A DNA stretch of 64,000 bases from Persicaria tinctoria. Taxonomy: Eukaryota; Streptophyta; Magnoliopsida; Caryophyllales; Polygonaceae. Positions within the stretch are counted from its first letter, which is position 1. Each line of letters opens with the position of its first letter. Below are positions 47,808 through 58,766 of the stretch, in pieces. Below the pieces are notes generated by a model. The model was not told where the DNA came from, ran no database searches, and worked only from the letters and a program-made list of their open reading frames with translations. Made by a program: the position numbers and the translations under genes. Location of the stretch: contig JBANSL010000018.1 in NCBI GenBank assembly GCA_037127255.1, positions 23,223,175 through 23,287,174 of the forward strand, in the 5' to 3' direction.

Positions 47808-47906
47808 ATTACAATCCTATGCCTATAAAACATAAAAGACCATGTATTTGAATTGAAAACAAACATTTACCTCTAAAAACTCATCTATTTTGGAAGAGAG
47901 GTAGTA

Positions 47907-48602
<696 letters not shown>

Positions 48603-48631
48603 GAACCACACCTTATATATATAGAGAGAGA

Positions 48632-50440
48632 GAATGGGTATAAAGTGCACACCCCTTAGGGTGTACTTTGTGCACGATTTCTGGCCATTGATTTGGGGTA
48701 AGCGGATGGCTGAGATTAAAAGGCTTTTTTTTTTAATATAATAAAACGTGGGGCCCGCGCACTAATTAAAAAAATCGGATTTACTCTCTTTGTGGGCGCG
48801 TGTGGTGTAGAGAGAGCGAGATCAAAAATCCTAAACTTGAGGCTTCTTCTTTGACATTCTGGAACCAAAGAGAGCGAGATCAAAAGGATCGACTGAGCGG
48901 CGGCGTGGCTAGGAACAGACGATGGGGTAATTTCTGATTGGCGGCGACAGGGGAGTTCCTGATCGGCGGCGGTTGGGGGAGGTGTTTTGCGGATTCCGGC
49001 GGTGAGGCTAGGAAGGGGCGAGGCTGGCAAGGACGATGGCAGCAGTTCTGGGCGACGGTTGCAGCGGCGGCGAAGGTCGACGGTTATTGAACCATTATTC
49101 GGCAACGAGAGCGGCGACGGGTGCAGCGGCGGCGGTGATTTGAAGTGGACGACGGAGAGGTGGCCCGACCTCATCCTTTCGACCTCGCTTGGTAGCCGGC
49201 GGCGAGTCCAGATGGTCTTCGTCTTCATCGATCTCGACCCGTGGAGCCAAACCGAACCCAGTCGAGGCGGAGGCGAGGAGCAATTCAAGGAGTCCCGGAC
49301 ATCACCCAGATCTCTCAGGCGAGAAGGCCATCGACTTCTGAAATTGTAGGTAAGATTTCGGATTTGCAGATCAATTGTTGTTTGTAATTGACGATTGTGA
49401 ACGAATTCGGAGGTCATCGTCTTCGCATTTCTCTTCTTGCTCGGCTTTCCAGGTAAGACGGTGGCGCTCTCTTCTTGCTCGGCTTTCCAGGTAAGACGGT
49501 GGCGGTTGGCGGTTTCGCGTTTCTCTTCTTGCTCGGCTTTCCAGGTAGGACGGTGGCGAAGGTGAGGCGGTTGGCGGTAAGACGACCGATAAGATGAGCA
49601 ATGATTGGCGCCTGGGCGGTGAGGCGGTGGCGAAGGAGGAGCCAACTGTGCAGCCCGCAGCCTAAGGAAGGCGGTGAGACGGTGGCAGAGGCGGAACGGT
49701 GCAGCCTGCAACCTCCCTATCTCCCTGGCTTCTTCAATCTTAATGCTTCCCTTCCCGTTTGAAGGATTATTCGGTGGAATACCAAATATTATTCGGTGTA
49801 TTGAACCATTATTCATAGAAATTGGAGGTTTTTTTTTTTTTTATGAATTTAGGGTTTATATAATATGAAATATTATTCGGTGATTTTTGATGAATTATTC
49901 GGTGAAATATAAAATATTATTCTTAATAAAAAATATTATTGGGTAGCATGTGATTAATTATCCAGTGGAATCGGTGAGTTTTCATTTAAACTAGATGGAA
50001 AAAGAAAAAATTATTCAGTAGAATCGGTGAATTTTCATATAAACTGGATGGAAAAAAAAATAACATTATTCGGTAGAATAGGAAATATTATTCGGTGGAA
50101 TTACCAAAATTAAAAAAAAAAGGAAATTAGGTGGATACATCAACAAATTAATCAAAATTATTTATTTTTCCAACAAAAAAAAAAGCAGGAAATAGGGAGT
50201 TGGTTTTTTTTTCCAACCAAAAAAATTTTAAAAAAAAAGCAAGAAGGGGAATTTGAATTACATGCTCTAAGCCTCTACCAAATGGGGAGTTGGTTTTTTT
50301 TTAGCATGTGGGTCCCATTATAATAAAAGAAAAAAACAAAAAATCTCATTTAATCTTGGCCTTCTATTTTCTTTCAATCAAAGGTGTAGATTTGTGCACT
50401 AGATACATTATAAGAGGTGTGCACAAGGGAACCACTCCAT
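48632..50440. mobile_element. Larger element of the same family, with a GC-rich insert
   Basis: The left end GGGTATAAAGTGCACACCCC is very like the end of the neighbouring element, and the inverse of the right end (GGAGTGGTTCCCTTGTGCACACCTC) is related. Both ends abut TATATATA. The flanks hold TTATTCGGTG words as in the smaller element, and 48880-49700 is GC-rich (GGCGGC-type) sequence unlike the surroundings. Open frames of up to 366 codons in the GC-rich part are proline/arginine/serine-rich and not credible genes. Confidence 0.55.
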
Positions 50441-51470
50441 ATATATATAATACTAAAACAGAGACATGGAAATCCTGTGTGGCGGGATTTGAAGCGTTAA
50501 TAATATGGATAACATAGATTTGAAGTGTTAATAATATGGATAACGTATGAATAATGTTGCAAATTGCATGAATATAAAAGCCAATGTTCATAACACTCTA
50601 TCGACAATAAATATGATTATAGCTTCAATTTTTGTATATTAATAATTAATTTTATGTAACTATGTTTTGTTTGAATATAATCAAAATATTTAATTAAAAT
50701 AAGGAGTTTTTATAATCTATCTATTAAAGATTTAACCTAATCTTATTTTTTAGGCTTTCATAATCATAACCTATATATAAACGCACATACACGTATTGTT
50801 ATAAGATAATTAATTGAAATACCTTAATTATAAAAAAAAGTCATATGATATTTATATATATGCACAAATAAACGCGTGTGAGAATTATATGTTTTCAAAA
50901 TTGTTTAAATTAGTTAAAAATTATTTTATATAAATAAAAGTTATGAAAAAACCGAGAAGATCGCGGGTAATAAGACTAGTATAATTTTAAACTTAACCAT
51001 TTAGAAAATATATGGTTGATATAATTTATATTGTTGTTAAAATAATGTACCTGAATTGAAAATAAAATGCTTTATAATTCATGTCAATTAATAAAATGAA
51101 ATTTATAATATAATTCTAATATTTACGTAATAATGGATTTTTTGTTAACCTAATTTACAAGATTTTTATTTTAATTGCATTTTATTTAAATATGATATAA
51201 TTTATCAACCAACATGTTAAAGTGTTTAAATTTTTAATTATTCACTTAAATTAATGTTTGTTGTACCTTCCAACAATTGAATTTTGTTTTGCAAATCGAT
51301 TTATGGATTATTACTGTGGGTGTGACCAATAAAAGGGCAACCAACAAACTTTCAAGCATAAGAATTTTTGTTTCACCAAAATCCGATCCAAGATCGCAAT
51401 AAAACCTATCAAAATTATCAGTAATCAAAATCAACGATATAATCATGAAATTATTGGTCCATATATTTTT
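50441..51470. other. AT-rich intergenic region
   Basis: Apart from the short repeat near 50480-50560, no gene or element with clear ends was seen. Confidence 0.55.
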
Positions 51471-51473
51471 TTG

Positions 51474-52100
51474 GATACAATGAAAGCAATTAGCAAAAAT
51501 ATCCGCCGCTTGCGCGGATATCTCCTTAGGGTGTCCTTCCGAACGAGAACCTGAAATTCTGCATCCTTCTTCAAACCAGCGTCAGCAGGGTCACCATGAG
51601 CGAGACGAGCGATTCGGTCCACTACACTAGTGTTAGACACAATACAACGAATAACAACATTAGAAAACGTAATACCAATTTGGAATCTGATTGTAAAAGC
51701 TCAATATTACAGGGGCACTTCCAGACTTCCAGTCCTCCAGGAGAGCTTTTATAATCAGAATGATGTCCCCTTCGACGAGGAGTTTATCAATACCAAGCTA
51801 AAGCCCACGCAATAAACCCATACGCAGGGCAAGAGCCTCTGTAAAGACCACCGACGATGTCGAACACCTCCCATTACCAGCACTGACAATAACCGCATCA
51901 TGGTTGCGAAGGACAAACACATAAGAGGCGCTTCTCATGTTGTCCACCGACCCATCGAAATTCAATTTAACAAATCCCGAAGGCGGTCTAATCCATGTAG
52001 TGATTGCCCTATCCCCTGTGGAAACCCCAGCACCACAACAAGGCAAACCACTATCACCATTGAAGTCATCCTCCAACCTAACAAGGCCCCACATTTGGGT
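51474..52100 (-). pseudogene. LINE RNase H remnant
   Basis: The minus frames read WIRPPSGFVKLNFDGSV, TEALALRMGLLRGL and, after stops, VVDRIARLAHGDPADAG, the RVT_3 order. A T run at 51465-51472 would be its A tail. GGTCCATATAT left and GGTCCTATATAT right (near 51456 and 52098) may be the target duplication. Confidence 0.75.
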
Positions 52101-52924
52101 CCTATATATTAAGACTATAATTATTTTGTTGCATAAATATGTAACTTTGAGGGCATTTTTTCTCTGCTAATGAGTCAAGAAGACTAGCTATGAAAGTTTA
52201 GTGGTTATGAATATTTTGCAAATCTATATCGATTATATGTATATAATAAAGTCGATCGGTGCATATGATATTTTATACGGAAAAAAAATTCATATCTAAA
52301 AAAAAATTATTATTGAGAAAACTAACATATAACTAGTAATCGTTACTCGTCTCTGACTCGTATTGTTAATAAATTATGTTTTATTATATGAATTATATTT
52401 GAATTGTTTTATTTTATTAAATTTTACGTGAAGATTAAAATAGTTTGTTTTAAATCTTTTAATACCAACTTTCAATAAATTATAAATTAAATTAAATTAA
52501 GACCATAGTTAGTGAAATTCAATATACAAACTAGATACAAATAATTATTGTCTATACAAAAATCGTGTAACCAACTAGTATATGAATAACAAACTCTTAA
52601 ATATTTTTATTATTTATTTAAATTATTTCATAATTATTATTTGTAATTATTAATTACAATTATGTGATCACAAAGTTTTGTATGTTATGTTTTCTTATAA
52701 AGAGCTATTGATATTTGTTTTTATGTTTTTTAAATTAAAGCTTTATTACCAAAAATATTTTTTTTAGCATACAACAAACAAAAGTGACAATTTTTAATTT
52801 ATATAGTCATAAAATTATAATATAGGTAATCAATCAATCCTTGATTTATCAACATATTTTTTTAAAATTATTTATATATAATTTTAAGTAAATTTGTTAA
52901 AATCTTAAAATATCTGAAAAAATC
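52101..52924. other. AT-rich intergenic region
   Basis: No gene, RNA gene or element with clear ends was seen. Confidence 0.55.
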
Positions 52925-53128
52925 TGTTATGGCCTAGCTAAGGGCTTAGTCTATAAATAGACTTGTGAACCATGGAGGATGGGTATGAATGAATTTGCAT
53001 ATTTTTCCTCCCAATTTCCAATTCTCTCTTATATCTTCTACCTTCTCTATTCTCTTCTCACGCCAAACTCTCTCTTCTATTTCTCACCTCTTTCTTTCGA
53101 TTTCTCTGTTAGGCGTCGGGCCATAACA
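52925..53128 (+). repeat. 5' LTR of element D
   Basis: 204 bp with 9-base inverted ends, a TATA-like CTATAAATAG near 52955 and a CT-rich right half. Confidence 0.92.
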
Positions 53129-53166
53129 GAATTTTGGTATCAGAGCTTCTTCCTTGGCGCGTTTCC

Positions 53167-54639
53167 ATGGCGGAAGGCACTCGTTCGAAGGTATCTGAGC
53201 TACAATTTCATGAGTTCCTCGATGACACGAAGGCATACATGGAGTCTACAGTGGAATCCTTAGCCAATTTGCAGAGAATTGAAGAAGAACAAGCTAGACA
53301 GTTTGAAGAATTCAAGAAACTCAATGATCAGCGGATGGAACAACTAGCAGATTTTGTGAGGAATCCTCCAGATCTAGGTGGCTGGAGGGGTGACAATCGG
53401 AAGCTGGGAGGGAGGTCATTCAGGTATTCATGCCACTTATCAGCGTCTAAAGAGCATGGTTTACTGGTGTGGTGTGAAAGCTAATGTTAAGGACTTTGTT
53501 GCTGTGTGTGATACATGTCAAAGAAGTAAAACTGAAAATGTGGCAGCTCCGGGGCTCCTCTAACCTTTACCTATTCCTGATCGTGCTTGGAGTCACATTA
53601 GCATGAATTTTATAGAGGGACTCCCTCGCTCCAAAGGCATATGGACACCATCTTGGTAGTTGTAGATCGTATGACGAAGTATGCACATTTCATTGCTCTT
53701 TGCCATCCTTTCTCTGCAGCTAAGGTAGCTTCTTTGTTCATGGAGAACATTTACAAACTACATGGCCTTCCTATTACCATTGTGTCTAATAGAGATAAAG
53801 TATTCATCGGTCGTATGTGGCAAATTTTATTCAAATCCTTGCATACCACAATAGACATGACTTTTGTCTACCACCCCCAATCTAATGGTCAAACTGAGAG
53901 AGTTAACCATTGTCTAGAGACTTATTTGTGTTGTATGAATGCAAGCAATCCCATGAAATGGAGAGAATGGTTGTTCTTGACCGAATGGTGGTATAATACC
54001 ACTTTTCAATTTGCAATCAAGATGACCCCTTTTGAAGCCTTGTATGGAAATCCTCCTTCTCAACCGGGGTTACCTACCTTATCTGCTTCTGGTTCACCTG
54101 CTGAGGAGTGGCTACGTTCTCGATAACACACGATTCTGCAGCTTAAGGATCACCTCCAACATGCACAAGCAAGGATGAAGACTTTTGCAGACCGTCACAA
54201 GATTGGTCAATCTTTGGAAATTGGGGAGTGGGTGTATGTCAAACTCCAGCCTTATCGTCAATCCCCAGCTGCTATTCGTAAGAATGTCAAGCTGAGTACA
54301 AAATTCTATGGTCCTTTCAAGGTGTTGGCTAAGATTGGTGCAGTGGCCTACCGTTTGCAATTGCCTGCCACTTCTCGTATTCACCATGTATTTCATATTT
54401 CTCAACTCAAGTTGAAGAAAGGCCACTAGGTGGATGCTAGTGACCAACCACCAATGACGGACGATGAAGGTCAGGTTGTGGCCATGCTTGAGGCAATCCT
54501 GGACACCAGACTTCACCATCTTCGCAATGGAGAGCCAGTCACCGAATGGCTATTTAAATGGGCCAACTTACCAGCTGAGGAGGCCACTTGGGAGGCAGCG
54601 ACACATATCATTCAACAATTTCCCAATTTCACTCTATAA
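53167..54639 (+). pseudogene. Element D gag N-terminus fused to integrase and chromodomain
   Basis: ATG 53167 opens a gag-like start (MAEGTRSKVSELQFHEF, coiled region). Near 53385 it runs into the H..H..C..C finger of integrase (GGHSGIHATYQRLK, VCDTCQRSK). The core has ISMNFIEGLP, IVSNRDKVF and SNGQTERVN, so both catalytic Asp positions are Asn and only the Glu remains. The C-terminal part has FADRHKIGQSLEIGEWVYVK and GPFKVLAKIGAVAYRLQLP, and ends in a chromodomain-like TEWLFKWANLPAEEATWE, the mark of chromoviruses. Stops at 53561-53563, 54124-54126 and 54427-54429 and a frame shift near 53640 break it. Confidence 0.9.
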
Positions 54640-54650
54640 TGTGTCTGTAG

Positions 54651-54802
54651 GATGTGTACACCCTTATATTCATGGTAGTTTTACAATCCTTGAGACAAGA
54701 CTTTATAAGGGTTGGGCATTGTCACGGCCTTAGGATGGGTACACCCTTATGTTCATGGTAGTTTTACAAGCCTTGAGACAAAGCTTTATAAGGGTTGGGC
54801 AT
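54651..54802 (+). repeat. Two-copy tandem repeat in the 3' region of element D
   Basis: A unit of about 84 bases (GTACACCCTTATATTCATGG up to TATAAGGGTTGGGCATTG) is present twice. The first copy ends in TGTCACGGCCT, which resembles the first bases of the LTR. Confidence 0.8.
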
Positions 54803-55008
54803 TGTTATGGCCTAGCTAAGGGCTTAGTCTATATAAATAGACTTGTGAACCATGGAGGATGGGTATGAATGAATTTGCATATTTTCCCTCCCAATTTCCA
54901 ATTTTCTCTTCTATCTCCTACCTTCTCTATTCTCTTCTCACCCCAGACTCTCTCTTCTATTTCTCACCTCTTTCTTTCAGTTTCTTTGTTAGGCGTCGGG
55001 CCATAACA
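54803..55008 (+). repeat. 3' LTR of element D
   Basis: 206 bp, same ends as the 5' copy; it has TATATAAATAG where the 5' copy has TATAAATAG. Confidence 0.92.
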
Positions 55009-55013
55009 AAATC

Positions 55014-55860
55014 CAACGTACTATTTTTTTTAATAAATAAAACTCTATTATTTGTTTTCAATAAACTCTCCAAAACTTTATCTTCTTGTGTAGAAGTGAT
55101 TCAAAATTAATTATTTTATTTTCATTTCTTCCTCTACTTTTATCTTAATCCATAAGAATTCTTTAAATAATTCTAGTATGTAAGATAATATATCCCAAAA
55201 TACAGTATTAAATTAATTAATTAATAAATATTTAATATAATTCATATTTTTATGATATATTTGTCAGGTTGTAAATTTATTCAAATATGTCACAAAATGC
55301 TATCAAAATATAAATAATCAATATATAATAAAAAAAATATCCGCTTATGTGTTGTTTTCTAGTGCAATCTGACATGAGTTTTTTGACATGTTAATTAATG
55401 ACGATCCAATATATTTAAGCAACATTAGACAATGTATCCACGTGTCATGTTATATGTACATCGCATATCTTCATTAGTTACAAAATCTATCATTTTATCA
55501 CAAGTTATTTTATAAATATTGTACTTTGAATTATTTTATCTTTAGTCATTCAGATTGATTATTTTAGTTCATTATATCTAGTGATGAGATTTCATTATTA
55601 ATTAATTAGCTATTGAAAAATAAAATCTTATCATCAAAATATTCATATTAATTATTAACCTCATATCTTAACCCGTTATAAAACTTATTATTTTATGATT
55701 GTTTGAAAAATTTTAAATAAATTATTTTAATCTTGACATAAATTTTAATAAAAAAAATTAATTTTAATAAAATATAATATAATTTATTTATAAAACGCAC
55801 AAAAGCGCGGGTAACAAATAGTACTAATTTAAGATAAAGATATACAGTAAAAAAATATGC
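55014..55860. other. AT-rich intergenic region
   Basis: No gene or element with clear ends was seen. Confidence 0.55.
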
Positions 55861-56248
55861 ATTTATATACATATACTAAAACCGATGCATATGGTCCTAC
55901 GTGGCGTGTAGTGGTTGATCCTAGGAAAAAAAATCGAGTGTGGCGCGTTGTAGTTGATCATAGGGGAAAAATTAATTAAATAATACATTGTCATAGTTTA
56001 TAGAAAATTATATAAGCCACAATCTATCTATATATTTTTTATTTAATTGATAAAATTTATATACATATACTAAAACCGATGCATATGGTCCTACGTGGCG
56101 TGTAGTGGTTGATCCTAGGAAAAAAAATCCAATGTGGCGTGTTGTAGTTGATCATAGGGGAAAAATTAATAAAATAATACATTATCATAGTTTATAGAAA
56201 GTTATATAAGCCACAATCTATCTATATATTTTTTATTTAATTGATAAA
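55861..56248. repeat. Tandem duplication, two units of 194 bp
   Basis: Units 55861-56054 and 56055-56248 both start ATTTATATACATATACTAAA, contain GGTCCTACGTGGCGTGTAG, and differ at only a few positions. Confidence 0.92.
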
Positions 56249-56829
56249 AATATAAATAAAAATATTTCATAGTCATACTTACCAAAAATATTAATAGATT
56301 AATATGTACTATTTGACAGGTGTTATTTTATTTATATCTAGATTATTTTTTGGTGGAGAGATTTATATATATCAAAATTAATTATTTGATCATTGTTATT
56401 TTATTTATATCTATATTTTTTTTGAGGTCAAAATCTTGTTTTCGATTATAAACGATGAATCGTCTATAAATTATGAAAATATTATGTAGCCATAATATGT
56501 GGCCACAATCCATCCATGCATGATATTTTAGTAAACTAACGTAATCAGTATAATATTTAATAAAAATTATTTATATAATATGTCGAATTAATTTCATTTA
56601 TATCAATTTTTTTTACTGGGAAAAATTATTTATATTTAGATTCTTATTTTTTTATTTATTAGAATATATATAAATTATTTATAATATTGTATTAATGTAT
56701 TCTCTCTGTACACGTGAATTTCCCTTAATATACACTAGTTAAACATAAAATGGAAGTTTTGGCGTTTTGAAAAGTTTATATTTAAATGTGTAAGTAAAGG
56801 TATCTTTCAAGAAGAACATAGTAAGATTT
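56249..56829. other. AT-rich intergenic region
   Basis: No gene was seen. The last 15 bases are one copy of the next element's target duplication. Confidence 0.55.
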
Positions 56830-57136
56830 CGAGGGGACTCCGTGTTCGGAAATTTTCTTGGAGGTTCGTCTTCATCGTCTACAGGGACTCCTGATATACT
56901 GCTGGTCAGCGGTGTCATCTCTTGATAACGCTTGACTCCAAGATTAGTCTAAGTTGTCCTCTGTTTTTTAGGTTAGGATCGTTTGGTTGACTTGGACTGT
57001 TGGTTTACCGCTTCTTGTATATATTGCACCGGTTTTTTGTTTTGTTGTATGATTGACGGTTCGTCGTCTGCCGACTTTATCGGTCTTTCGATGATCCAGA
57101 TTTGTCTGATTCTTGAATTATTTCCTTATAAAAAAA
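56830..57136 (+). mobile_element. 5'-truncated LINE, 3' end only, with 15-bp target duplication
   Basis: AACATAGTAAGATTT lies at 56815-56829 and 57137-57151. The insert ends GACGGTTCGTCGTCTGCCGA, CTTTATCGG, a T-rich stretch and an A run, like the tail at 45440-45602. No coding domain is left. Confidence 0.88.
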
Positions 57137-57894
57137 AACATAGTAAGATTTAGTATTTATTAAAAAAAGCTTTCAAAGTAAAAAGTATATATATATATAT
57201 ATCCGGATATCCCTAAATAATCAGCAAGCAAAAGACCAAAGCAGTTGCTGTGAAGTTTCGCGTAAAAAGGGAATAATTTAGTGAAGGGGACGTCATATTT
57301 TCGCTTTCCCACTAATAGGTCAAAATACAAAAGCGATACCATCAGTCATCAAATTAATATTTATTGGATGAGATTAAAACAGAAGAAGTTGTTACAACTA
57401 ATTACTGCATTGACTAATAATCCCTACTTAACTTAACCCCATGTCTTTACTATGAAATCCAATTATTTGGCAAGTTAAAGACTTTTTTCTAATAATTATT
57501 GCAAATAAAAAAAAAGAGTGGAAAATGCATCATTTTTTTTATCAGTGGGCACAAATTCCGCAAATCTTGTCCCGTCTTGCAAAAATTACATGGGACAGAC
57601 TCGTCCCGCAAATCTTATCCTGTCTCGCATATATATATATATGGTATTTTATAGATAGATTGATTGATTAGAAAAAAAAAACTATTTTAATTTGATTGGT
57701 TAAAAATAACTCTATAATTATGGTGGTGATTACATTTTATAAAAAATACTTCTTTTTTAATACAGTAGTTAGTTATAAATTATAAATAGATAGATTATAG
57801 ATATATGGTTGTGTATGGTGTACAACGTACTTACATCTAGTGGCGGAGCCAGAATTTTCGTTAGGAAAGTGCTAAAAAAATTTCGTGAAATATT
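57137..57894. other. Intergenic, with a short TA microsatellite
   Basis: A TA run lies at about 57187-57202. TAGTGGCGGAGCCAGAATTT near 57839 is a phrase often met beside plant transposons. No gene is seen. Confidence 0.5.
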
Positions 57895-58766
57895 TTTTTT
57901 TGGGGCGTTTACCATATAGGCCACGATTTTGGGCTATATTAGGAATATGTCTCCCAACCTCTCCATATTTGGGATTTGTCCACCGAATTTTTCAACATGC
58001 TGAAACCGAAACACACCGAAAAACTTGCCACCCAAGCATCCTCCTCTTCATCCTTGCTGCTGTAAATTGATCGTTTTTTGCTTATCTGCTATAAACGATC
58101 GATATGTTGCTCAATCAATCAATATATTGCTGAATTGCTTCAACTACGTAAGCATATCGACAAAGTAAGCATTATCGCTCGTTTTTTCCTATAATTTTGG
58201 ACTATTCTTCAGCAATGTTCTTCGAATTATGCTATTGATTCATTACAGATCTGATGTGATCGTTGAAACTAACAACTTTTCGGTTTGCTGAAACACGGAT
58301 TTTCGATTTTTCTGCTACAAGTAACGTTGCAACAGATCTGTTATGATCGTTTATATTGTTTCTGTTGTGATCGCTTATAGATCAATACTTTCTATCAATT
58401 GATTATAGTTCAATACTTTCTGTTGTGATCTGTTGTGAAGGCGCAAAGTTTTTACGAAATTATTTTGATTTTGCACTACCAGATCTGCTGAAACTAACAG
58501 AATTTCGGTTTTTTTATTGCTACGTACTAAAAGTGTTTCTGCAGGTATGTGTTTCGATTTTCTATATAACATTAGCATGTGGAATGAAACTATCGTTTTC
58601 GATTGCTGAAACTGTGGAATATTGATCTCATGTGGATTGCAGTTATCTGTTTTTGAATTGTTTCAACAACTCTGTTTTTTGGTGCAATGTTCGTTTTTGC
58701 GGAAATGCATTCAAATTATATTTCAAGTACTTTAATACTGCCAAACAATGAATTGCAGGGGTAGGA

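Larger units (their letters stand above)
45605..47904 (-). mobile_element. Stowaway-like MITE split by a LINE and by a tRNA-derived retroposon
   Basis: The segments 45605-45670, 47561-47710 and 47808-47904 read continuously as the inverse of the MITE at 20624-20903. The ends are TTCCCTCCGT and, on the far side, GAGAGGTAG, with TA on both flanks (45603-45604 and 47905-47906). Without its inserts it is about 280 bases, the same size as the other copy. Confidence 0.85.
52925..55008 (+). mobile_element. Ty3/gypsy chromovirus deletion derivative (element D)
   Basis: The LTRs 52925-53128 and 54803-55008 start TGTTATGGC and end GCCATAACA. AAATC flanks both sides exactly (52920-52924 and 55009-55013). 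A tRNA-iMet-type primer site, TGGTATCAGAGCT, starts at 53135, six bases after the LTR. The LTRs differ by about ten substitutions and a two-base indel. Gag N-terminus and integrase are present, but protease, RT and RNase H are missing. Confidence 0.93.

Noticed and set aside
48716..49816. 366-codon minus-strand open frame
   Set aside because: It is proline-, arginine- and serine-rich with repeated WKAEQEE-like units created by the tandem block. It lies wholly inside an inverted-repeat element and GC-rich DNA, where long chance frames are expected.
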